Source: an uncultured Oscillibacter sp.
Lineage (GTDB): Bacteria; Bacillota_A; Clostridia; Oscillospirales; Oscillospiraceae
Length of the DNA: 27,191 bases
Assembly (NCBI GenBank): GCA_951800675.1
Contig: CATOKC010000036.1
Span: 1-27,191, forward strand
Direction of reading: 5' to 3'
The position numbers and the translations under genes are program-made. Below are positions 22,112 through 27,191 of the stretch, piece after piece; positions within the stretch are counted from its first letter, which is position 1; every line of letters begins with the position of its first letter. The notes below the pieces were generated by a model. That model was given only the letters and a program-made list of their open reading frames with translations, ran no database searches and was not told where the DNA came from.

Positions 22112-22492
22112 TTACTCATGCAATTCCAAGGGCAGACCGGCCGGGTCATGGAAAAAGGTCATCCGCTTTTCGCTGTAGGGGTCCCAGCGAATCTCCTCGC
22201 AGGGGATTCCAAGGGCCTCCAAGTCCCGGACCGCCTCTTCGATATTCTCCACCTGGAAGGCCATATGGCGCGGGCCCCGGGCCTCCGGATAGCTGGGCCG
22301 CTCCGGCGCGTCGGGAATGGCGAAAATCTCCAGCTCCCCGTCCCCGAATTTCAAATCCAGCTTCCAGTCTCCCCGCTCCTCCCGGAAGTTCTCCCGGAGC
22401 ACTGGGAAGCCCAGCTTCTCCACACAGAACTCCCGGGCCCTCTGGTAATCCGAGACAATGACTGCCACATGGTGTATTCGCTCCAGCCGCAT
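22112..22492 (-). CDS. VOC family protein, YaeR/GloA2-like
   Basis: A 126-aa glyoxalase-fold protein (vicinal oxygen chelate superfamily). It has the paired beta-alpha-beta-beta-beta modules: RIHHVAVIVSDYQRAREFCVEKLGFPV, then the second module starting GPRHMAFQVENIEEAVRDLEALG and ending DPAGLPLELHE. Likely metal ligands are His7/8, a Glu in LEIFAIP, His in PRHMAF and the final Glu in LPLELHE. The motifs DPYSEKRMTFFHDPAGLPLELHE and PERPSYPEARGPRHMAF match E. coli YaeR closely. The true substrate of this subfamily is not established to my knowledge. Lying between cysE and cysS under T-box control, it may be tied to thiol or cysteine metabolism; that is inference. Confidence 0.9.
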   Translation of the reverse strand: MRLERIHHVAVIVSDYQRAREFCVEKLGFPVLRENFREERGDWKLDLKFGDGELEIFAIPDAPERPSYPEARGPRHMAFQVENIEEAVRDLEALGIPCEEIRWDPYSEKRMTFFHDPAGLPLELHE

Positions 22493-22516
22493 ATGCGTTC
22501 CTCCTGTTTCCGCCTC

Positions 22517-23182
22517 TCAGGCAGGCCGTCTCCGGTTGGGCTCCTTTTGACTCTCGATCGCCCGCTCCAGGTTCTCCACCTGCCGGGCCAGCCGCTCCAG
22601 CTCCTCCCGCACCGGGTCCTGGACGCTGATTTGGTCCACATCGTCGGCGTAGTACACGGGGCAGCCGTCCAGCCGGACTATCCGGGCGGGGACGCCCACG
22701 GCGGTGGATCCCGGCGGCACCTCCCGCAGCACCACCGCCCCGGCGGCGATGCGGGCGTTGTCCCCCACCTTGAAGGGGCCCAGAACCCGGGCCCCGGAGC
22801 CCACCATCACATTGTTTCCCAAGGTGGGATGCCGCTTCCCCTGGTCCTTCCCGGTGCCCCCCAGGGTTACTCCCTGGTAGAGCAGGCAGTCGTCTCCAAT
22901 CTCGGCGGTCTCGCCGATGACAATGCCCATCCCGTGGTCGATGACCAACCGGTGGCCAATCGTCGCGCCGGGGTGGATTTCGATGCCGGTCGTGTTCCGG
23001 GCGTGCTGGGAAATCCAGCGGGCCAGGAAGTAGCGCCGCCGGAGATACAGCCAGTGGGCCGCCCGGTGCCACAACAGCGCGTGGACCCCGGGATAGAGGA
23101 GAAAAATCTCCAGCTTGCTCCGGGCCGCGGGGTCCCGGCGCTGATAGGCGGCCAGCAGGCCGCCGAGACGAGTCAGGTACAT
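22517..23182 (-). CDS. cysE: serine O-acetyltransferase
   Basis: A 221-aa enzyme making O-acetylserine from serine and acetyl-CoA, the first step of cysteine synthesis. A short helical N-terminus (~1-60, as in the Firmicutes form and shorter than E. coli CysE) is followed by a left-handed beta-helix of hexapeptide repeats (~65-165) with the active-site [58 protein letters not shown]. The C-terminal tail is charged and coil-like ([20 protein letters not shown]). The ATG follows AAGGAG. It is the first gene after a cysteine-type T-box, so both synthesis and charging of cysteine respond to uncharged tRNA-Cys. Confidence 0.97.
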   Translation of the reverse strand: MYLTRLGGLLAAYQRRDPAARSKLEIFLLYPGVHALLWHRAAHWLYLRRRYFLARWISQHARNTTGIEIHPGATIGHRLVIDHGMGIVIGETAEIGDDCLLYQGVTLGGTGKDQGKRHPTLGNNVMVGSGARVLGPFKVGDNARIAAGAVVLREVPPGSTAVGVPARIVRLDGCPVYYADDVDQISVQDPVREELERLARQVENLERAIESQKEPNRRRPA

Positions 23183-23210
23183 GATGCTTCACTCCTTGCC
23201 GGGCCGGGAG

Positions 23211-23440
23211 AAAACAAAAACGCCTCCCGTACCGAAGTACGAGAGGCGACGAATCGCGGTTCCACTCTCATTTATCACTCAAGGGGCCCTTGACGGGGGC
23301 CGGGCGGAGGGTCTCCCCTCCCGCTCACGAACGCACTTCGCGGCTCCCTCCGCAGGCGCGCTTGCAGCCGGTGACGCGCCCTCTCTGTTCTTTGGGTAAG
23401 CCGTTACTCTTTCCGATCATCGCAGTATTCACTTGACTCT
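23211..23440 (-). ncRNA. T-box leader (tRNA-Cys responsive) upstream of cysE
   Basis: The ~230-nt leader between the promoter and cysE has the T-box hallmark GUGGAACCGCG (bulge TGGAACCGCG at 23255-23264). Next comes a terminator hairpin, CGCCTCTCGTAC-N4-GTACGGGAGGCG on the minus strand (23221-23248), and then a U-rich run (23211-23220). The upstream part contains AGAGTAACGG and AGAGAGGGCGCG with CGGCTGCAAGC, like the distal part of Stem I. The best specifier candidate is UGC (Cys) within CGAAGUGCGU, at 23333-23335. Uncharged tRNA-Cys would pair with the specifier and the bulge to favour the antiterminator and allow transcription. Leader identity is firm; the exact Stem I boundaries and specifier are inferred. 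Confidence 0.93.
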
Positions 23441-23446
23441 TTTAGT

Positions 23447-23475
23447 ATATTAGCAAGCCTCGCCTGCCGTGTCAA
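23447..23475 (-). promoter_or_regulatory. promoter of the T-box cysE operon
   Basis: On the minus strand, perfect TTGACA (23470-23475), a 17-bp spacer and TAATAT (23447-23452). The start is expected near 23440, at the head of the T-box leader. The -35 is only 7 bp from the stop codon of the upstream HMA-like gene. Confidence 0.88.
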
Positions 23476-23481
23476 GCTTTT

Positions 23482-23700
23482 TTAATCCTCGCACTTCAGC
23501 TGGTAGCCCAATTCCTGGACCTTCTGCCGAATCTGCTCTTGCCGCACGCCGGTGGAATCGTAGTCCACCGCCACGCAGCCCCGACCGCTGAGGCTGACGG
23601 AGGTCACGCCGGGCAGCATGTCCAGCCCCTGCTTCAGCAGTTTCTCGTCATGCTTGTCCCCGGCGTTCTCCAGGGAGAAATAGGTGCTCAAATGGGCCAT
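23482..23700 (-). CDS. small HMA-like (heavy-metal-associated fold) protein lacking CxxC
   Basis: A 72-aa protein with the beta-alpha-beta-beta-alpha-beta pattern of the HMA/copper-chaperone fold: HLSTYFSLENAG...DEKLLKQGLDMLPGVTSVSLSGRGCVAVDYDSTGVRQEQIRQKVQELGYQLKCED. The metal-binding GMxCxxC loop at the end of the first strand is replaced by ENAGDKHDEK, so ordinary Cu(I) binding is not expected. Only Cys in GRGC and KCED remain. The ATG at 23700 follows AAGGAG at ideal spacing; an in-frame start 14 codons upstream is less likely. It lies downstream of the DivIVA-like gene on the same strand, 81 nt apart. The role is unknown. Confidence 0.82.
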   Translation of the reverse strand: MAHLSTYFSLENAGDKHDEKLLKQGLDMLPGVTSVSLSGRGCVAVDYDSTGVRQEQIRQKVQELGYQLKCED

Positions 23701-23781
23701 GGGAATCGCTCCTTCCAAACGTTTGAGGTAGCTTTCCCACACCGCGCTTTTTCATTCCAGACAGAATATACGAACCGCCAC

Positions 23782-24417
23782 TCAGCCCTTCTCCTCCGGC
23801 TTGCCCTCCGGCTTCTTCTCCAGCCGGGCGGCCAGCTCATTTAGCTGCGCCCCCGTCTGGTCCAAAGCCCGGGGCAATTGGCTAAGGGTTACCTCAATTT
23901 TCCGCAGCTCCCCGTTCACATGCCCGGAGGCGGCTTCAAAATCGCTCATCAGCTTGCTGTACCGGCTCCGGAACTCCTCCAACGTCCGGCGGGTCTGGGC
24001 GGCGGCCTCCTCTTCCAGGTCGTCGGCCCGGTTCCGGGCCTCGCACTCGATGGCCCCCAGCCGCTCCCGGAAGCGGGCGTAAGCCTCCGCGTCGGGCTTG
24101 AGGGCGTCACGCTCCGCCTTGAGCCGGGCCACGTCCTGCTCCAGGGCCCGCAGGGGCTCCAGATTTGCCCGGGCGGCGGCCTCAGACTCCAGCTTTTCCT
24201 GGAGCCCGTCCCGCTGGGCGGTCAGCTCCTCCACACGGGCTCGGAGCTGGTCCAGTTCTTCTCTTCTGTCCTCCACCTGCTTGCGAAGCTCCGCGTTTTC
24301 CGCCTCCAGCTCCCGCTGTAGGGCGGCGGCCTTTTCCGAGGCCTGCTCCAAATACCGCACCACATCCTGCTTGTCAAAACCGCCGAACGCCACGCTTTTA
24401 AAGGAATAATTCTCCAT
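23782..24417 (-). CDS. DivIVA-like coiled-coil protein
   Basis: A 211-aa protein whose first ~25 residues (YSFKSVAFGGFDKQDVVRYLEQ) match the membrane-targeting and start-of-coil motif of DivIVA/GpsB proteins (normally ...GYD...EVD.FL). A long heptad-rich coiled coil follows (~27-150, ELEAENAELRKQVEDRREELDQLRARVEELTAQ...), then a second helical stretch and a Lys/Glu/Pro-rich tail (KKPEGKPEEKG). Proteins of this kind localise to the septum or curved membranes and act in division, growth or peptidoglycan placement. The Y-to-F change in the GYD motif suggests a diverged member. The promoter is at 24451-24479; the ribosome binding site AGAGGAA is rather far (~11-13 nt) from the ATG. Confidence 0.85.
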   Translation of the reverse strand: MENYSFKSVAFGGFDKQDVVRYLEQASEKAAALQRELEAENAELRKQVEDRREELDQLRARVEELTAQRDGLQEKLESEAAARANLEPLRALEQDVARLKAERDALKPDAEAYARFRERLGAIECEARNRADDLEEEAAAQTRRTLEEFRSRYSKLMSDFEAASGHVNGELRKIEVTLSQLPRALDQTGAQLNELAARLEKKPEGKPEEKG

Positions 24418-24450
24418 AAGGCTACCGTTTCCTCTCTCAATTTCTCTTTG

Positions 24451-24479
24451 ATCTTATCACAAATCCAGACATTTTACAA
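24451..24479 (-). promoter_or_regulatory. promoter of the DivIVA-like gene
   Basis: On the minus strand, TTGTAA (24474-24479), a 17-bp spacer and TAAGAT (24451-24456) form a good promoter. The leader to the ATG at 24417 is about 27 nt. Confidence 0.68.
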
Positions 24480-24492
24480 GGGGCAACCCCTT
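24478..24492. repeat. palindrome adjoining the DivIVA-like promoter
   Basis: AAGGGG-CAA-CCCCTT is a perfect inverted repeat (6-bp arms) that overlaps the upstream edge of the -35 box. It could be a protein-binding site, or a second weak hairpin behind the GH112 terminator; it has no U run. Confidence 0.4.
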
Positions 24493-24502
24493 TATTCTAC
24501 CT

Positions 24503-24552
24503 AAAGTCCAGGCCCGGCGCTCCCAAAAGCGGAAGCGCCGGGCCTGGACTTT
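24503..24552 (-). terminator. terminator of the GH112 operon
   Basis: A perfect 19-bp stem (24503-24521 pairing with 24534-24552; AAAGTCCAGGCCCGGCGCT and its complement) with a 12-nt loop lies 8 nt after the GH112 stop codon. The U tract on the minus strand is short (ACUUUAGG), but the stem is very stable. The opposite-strand reading ends in CTTTC, so activity in both directions is possible. Confidence 0.8.
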
Positions 24553-24559
24553 CAATCGC

Positions 24560-26728
24560 TCAAACCTCGTACCACCGAATCTCATTGGCGGCCAGCTCCA
24601 GCGGGAAGCTGGACCCGTCTCCCCGGAAAACCGTGGTGCTCTGGGGCCCGTAGGTGTTGTTCACAACGCAGAAGCGCCCGCTCTCCACGTAGGCGTGAAC
24701 CTCCACCCGGCAGTTGGAGGAGAACCACCGCTCCAAGCAGTCCTCCCCATGGGCGGCCCAGAGAATCGCCCGGTGAAGCAGGCGGCAGTTTTCGAAGGAA
24801 TAGGGCAGGCCGGAGATATACACCCCCCGGCCGGAGCCAAAGGCGTTTACCGCCAGCTGGACCTCCCGGTCCCGCTGGACCAGCACCTTCGCCCCCTCCA
24901 GGGCGTAGACGCTCCGCTGGCCCTCTCCGAAGTCCACGGGGCTCTCCGCGTCCGCCAAGATAAAGTGGAAGCGGTGCTCCTCCCAGTTGTACTTGTCATA
25001 GCCCAGTGTAAAGCCCGTCTCCTTTTCAACTCCCAGCACCGGGGCCATCTGGAAATAGCGTCCCTGGTACTGGTGGCCGGAGGGCTCGCCCACGCCGATG
25101 AAGCCGCCGCCGTTCCAGACGAAGCGCTTCACCGCGGCGGATACCTCGGGCTCCTCCCAGACGGTCCCGCCGGTGTGGGCGGTGTCCCCGCCGCCGATGT
25201 TCAGGATAACATCCACCCCGTCCAAGGCGTGGGGGTCGTTCTTCAAATCATCGAAGCTCAAAAACCGCACGTCGAAGGGCGCGCCGGACAGGGCCTCGAT
25301 GACTCCGGCGTAGGAGTAGTTCTGCTTTTGATACAGGGCGTGGTGGACCATGTGGCAGCCCCAAGACCGGGCCCTTCCCCAGCAGTTCAGCACCGCCACG
25401 GTCTTGGCGCAGTAAGGCTTGGCCCCGTTGATGTGGACATACAGCTCCCGGAACTCCTTGCAGACGGACTCCACATAATCGATGAATTCCGGGAATTCAC
25501 AGGCCAGCTTCAAGTACCCGCCGTAGCCGATGCGGTCGATGGGCTTGCGGAGAATGGCCCGCCGGGCGGTAACCCAGTTCTCCCGGGCCTCTCTCACCGG
25601 GTCCCCTCCCTCGTGGAAGGTGTCCGGGAAGAAGTAGGGCAGGAAGCGCCCCTCGGTGTACTTCACGCCGGGAATGTCGGAGATGAGGCGCAGGGTGGAC
25701 CCGTTGCCCACGCTGCCCACCACGGCGTCCAGGCCGATGGACTTGAACTCCTCCAGATAGGGCTCCGTGCCGATCCAGTGGTCCCCCAGGAACATCATGG
25801 CCTCCTTGCCCAGCTCGTGGGTGAGGTCCACCATTTCCTTTGCCAGGGCCGCCACCTCCCGCCGCTGGAACGCCATGAAATCCCGGAACTCCTGGGAGGG
25901 AACCCGATACTGATTATTATAATACCCCTGGTCGATGATAAATTCCGGCCGGAATTTATAGCCGGCCTCCTTCTCAAACCGCTCCAGGATATAGGGGGAC
26001 ACGGAGGCGGAGTAGCCGTACCAGTCCACGTACTTCTCCCGTTTCAGCTCGTCAAAAATCAAGGTGAACTGGTGGAAGAAGGTGGTGTAGCGGATGACGT
26101 CCACATAGGGGTGGTCCTTTATAAACTTCCGCAGCCGCTCCATGGTAAACTTCCGGGTCTTGGGCTGGCGGACGTCGAAGGTGATCTGGTGCTCGAAGTC
26201 CTTCCAGTCGTTGGTGACGGCGTTGTACATGTGGACAGGGTCCCAGATGAGATAGGCCAGGAAGCTGACTGTATAGTCGTGGAACGCCTCCGGGGCGGGA
26301 ATCACCACCGCGCCGCTCCCGGCGTTGTAGTCCCACTTCTCTGGGGCCAGGGGGGCTCCCGCGGTCCGGTCCATAACCTCCCACCAGCGCTTGATGTCGT
26401 CCCGGGTGTTGATCTCCAGCAGCTCACCGCTGACGCCCTTCAAAAGAGGGATGGACAAAGGCCCTCCCGCCGCCGTGTGGAAGGCGGTCATAATGTAGCA
26501 CTGCTGCACCTCGTCGGGGTTGGCCTTCGCCCAGGCGTTGTCCTTCCGGGTGGTGTAGTAGGTGGCGTAGACCTTGGCTTCGGCGGACTTCAATTCCTCA
26601 GGGTAGTCCGTGCCGTCGCAGTCCCGGATGGCGTCGGCCCCCCAGCGTTCCAGCAGGGCCAGGGTCTCGGGGACCACGTCCACGTCGGTGGGAATGGTCA
26701 CCCGGCCCTTGTTCCGCAAATTACTCAT
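24560..26728 (-). CDS. 1,3-beta-galactosyl-N-acetylhexosamine phosphorylase (GH112)
   Basis: A 722-aa cytosolic enzyme that splits galacto-N-biose and/or lacto-N-biose I with phosphate, giving galactose-1-phosphate and a free N-acetylhexosamine. The sequence follows GH112 from its N-terminus (GRVTIPTDVDVVPETLALLERWGADAIRDCDGTDYPEEL). The barrel contains MMFLGDHWIGTEPYLEEF, where Asp316 lies at the place expected for the general acid (Asp313 in the Bifidobacterium longum enzyme), SVGNGSTLRLISDIPGVKYTEGRFLPYFFPDTF, a central Rossmann-like amidotransferase-like domain (VILNIGGGDTAHTGG...GGGFIGVGEPSG) and a C-terminal beta domain. Length is normal for the family. Preference between galacto-N-biose (mucin) and lacto-N-biose (milk glycan) cannot be read by eye. 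It lies downstream of an ABC sugar permease, as expected for disaccharide uptake then phosphorolysis. Confidence 0.95.
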   Translation of the reverse strand: MSNLRNKGRVTIPTDVDVVPETLALLERWGADAIRDCDGTDYPEELKSAEAKVYATYYTTRKDNAWAKANPDEVQQCYIMTAFHTAAGGPLSIPLLKGVSGELLEINTRDDIKRWWEVMDRTAGAPLAPEKWDYNAGSGAVVIPAPEAFHDYTVSFLAYLIWDPVHMYNAVTNDWKDFEHQITFDVRQPKTRKFTMERLRKFIKDHPYVDVIRYTTFFHQFTLIFDELKREKYVDWYGYSASVSPYILERFEKEAGYKFRPEFIIDQGYYNNQYRVPSQEFRDFMAFQRREVAALAKEMVDLTHELGKEAMMFLGDHWIGTEPYLEEFKSIGLDAVVGSVGNGSTLRLISDIPGVKYTEGRFLPYFFPDTFHEGGDPVREARENWVTARRAILRKPIDRIGYGGYLKLACEFPEFIDYVESVCKEFRELYVHINGAKPYCAKTVAVLNCWGRARSWGCHMVHHALYQKQNYSYAGVIEALSGAPFDVRFLSFDDLKNDPHALDGVDVILNIGGGDTAHTGGTVWEEPEVSAAVKRFVWNGGGFIGVGEPSGHQYQGRYFQMAPVLGVEKETGFTLGYDKYNWEEHRFHFILADAESPVDFGEGQRSVYALEGAKVLVQRDREVQLAVNAFGSGRGVYISGLPYSFENCRLLHRAILWAAHGEDCLERWFSSNCRVEVHAYVESGRFCVVNNTYGPQSTTVFRGDGSSFPLELAANEIRWYEV

Positions 26729-26740
26729 GTGTTACACTCC

Positions 26741-26947
26741 TTAGAGGCCAGGGCCTTTGTCGCCCTCAAAGGGCTTGTTGTAAATCATCAGCGCCGCCAG
26801 CAGCAGAATCACGCCCAGGACCATCAGCCCCAGTCCCTTCATCCGCCCCGTCAGGGTCCAGCCGAAGACGACCAGGGCCAGCCCCGCGAAAAAGAAACCC
26901 GCGATGAACAGCGCCCGGAGGCCCGTGTGCTCTTTCCAAAATTTCAT
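26741..26947 (-). CDS. small two-helix membrane protein (DUF6903-like)
   Basis: A 68-aa protein with two transmembrane helices (~11-31, LRALFIAGFFFAGLALVVFGW; ~38-56, GLGLMVLGVILLLAALMIY) separated by a short Gly/Lys loop, and a polar tail. It lies 12 nt ahead of the GH112 gene and 9 nt after the permease gene. Small proteins of this design are common between sugar ABC permeases and phosphorylases in Clostridia and have been given the name DUF6903; I recall that association but cannot verify it here. They may assist the transporter; no function is established to my knowledge. Confidence 0.82.
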   Translation of the reverse strand: MKFWKEHTGLRALFIAGFFFAGLALVVFGWTLTGRMKGLGLMVLGVILLLAALMIYNKPFEGDKGPGL

Positions 26948-26956
26948 GCCGTCACC

Positions 26957-27191
26957 TCATCCTTTCAGTCCGCCCACGGTCATGCCCTGGGTCAGCTTCT
27001 TCTGCACGCACATGTAGAGAATCAGCGTGGGCAGCATCACCAGCACAAGGCCCGCGTAGAGAATGCCGTATTCCGCCGAGGACTGCTGGGCCTGCATCAG
27101 GTTCAAAAGGCCCACAGGCAGGGTCTTTTGCCCCTGGGCGCTGCTCATCAGCGTCATGGAGATGATGTACTCGTTCCAGAAGGAGAGGAAG
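26957..27191 (-). CDS. carbohydrate ABC transporter permease (MalG type), C-terminal part
   Basis: The open frame continues past the window edge, so only the last 77-78 residues are present, beginning FLSFWNEYIISMTLMSS. FWNEYI is the typical C-terminal segment of MalG/CUT1-family permeases. It is followed by a periplasmic-type loop (QKTLPVGLLNLMQAQQSSAEYGILYA) and the last transmembrane helix (LVLVMLPTLILYMCVQKKLTQGMTVGGLKG), with the characteristic QKxLTQGMTxGGLKG ending. The EAA loop and other helices would lie beyond the window. With the phosphorylase downstream it probably imports galacto-N-biose/lacto-N-biose-type disaccharides. Confidence 0.95.
   Translation of the reverse strand, partial: FLSFWNEYIISMTLMSSAQGQKTLPVGLLNLMQAQQSSAEYGILYAGLVLVMLPTLILYMCVQKKLTQGMTVGGLKG

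Noticed and set aside
20457..22178. Long plus-strand open frame opposite cysS (573 codons)
   Set aside because: Antisense shadow of cysS. Its His/Val/Gly-rich composition is that of a reversed coding strand.
1..27191. CRISPR arrays, insertion sequences, phage genes or tRNA genes
   Set aside because: I saw no repeat-spacer array, transposase, integrase or terminal inverted repeats, and no cloverleaf-like sequence with a TTCGA/TTCAA arm.

Overview
The window reads as a piece of chromosome from a high-G+C, gut-type Clostridia bacterium, most likely Oscillospiraceae/Ruminococcaceae. The evidence is a Firmicutes-type 16S 5' end, strong AGGAGG ribosome binding sites, a cysteine T-box leader, a G5/3D cell-wall protein, a single-chain clade II PurL, and a GH112 galacto-N-biose/lacto-N-biose phosphorylase, an enzyme typical of mucin- or milk-glycan users. 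The lineage is inferred; no species can be named from this sequence.

Layout. 1-730: the head of an rRNA operon running leftwards out of the window. It has the first ~60 nt of 16S, a leader, and four near-identical tandem promoters at ~103-105 bp spacing. 730-3294: a leftward operon of tRNA-dihydrouridine synthase, ECF sigma factor and zinc-finger anti-sigma factor, joined by ATGA overlaps. 3535-4866: a rightward, promoter-driven gene with a structured leader for a secreted G5/3D-domain protein. 4935-18155: a rightward purine operon: GntR/UTRA regulator, purE, an unknown 143-aa gene, purC, a 46-aa membrane peptide, a purF homologue, purM, purN, a DUF1266-DUF2185 fusion, a stand-alone AICAR transformylase, purD and purL. 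18165-19775: an IMP dehydrogenase gene with its own promoter and a bidirectional terminator. 19781-20600: a leftward XRE regulator/membrane-protein pair with repeated ATGAAG-N4-CTTCAT palindromes around its promoter. 20612-23475: a leftward T-box-controlled cysE - VOC/glyoxalase - cysS operon. 23482-24479: a DivIVA-like coiled-coil protein and an HMA-like small protein. 24503-27191: the end of a galacto-N-biose/lacto-N-biose utilisation operon (ABC permease, small membrane protein, GH112 phosphorylase).

The most unusual part is the purine operon. Its PurF has intact PRPP-binding and Fe-S cysteine motifs, but Gly replaces the N-terminal nucleophile Cys and the canonical glutamine-site motifs are absent, so its glutaminase domain looks dead. 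The PurH-type gene has only the AICAR transformylase half, and no IMP cyclohydrolase is recognisable in the window; purB and purK are also absent. Three co-transcribed genes have no known purine role: the 143-aa protein, the 46-aa GGPDGP membrane peptide (too small for routine ORF calling), and the DUF1266-DUF2185 fusion. A perfect 17-bp palindrome overlaps the predicted start of transcription just ahead of the GntR gene and is a good candidate operator. Together these suggest a variant purine pathway in which ammonia supply to PurF and the last ring-closing step are handled by unusual or distant partners.
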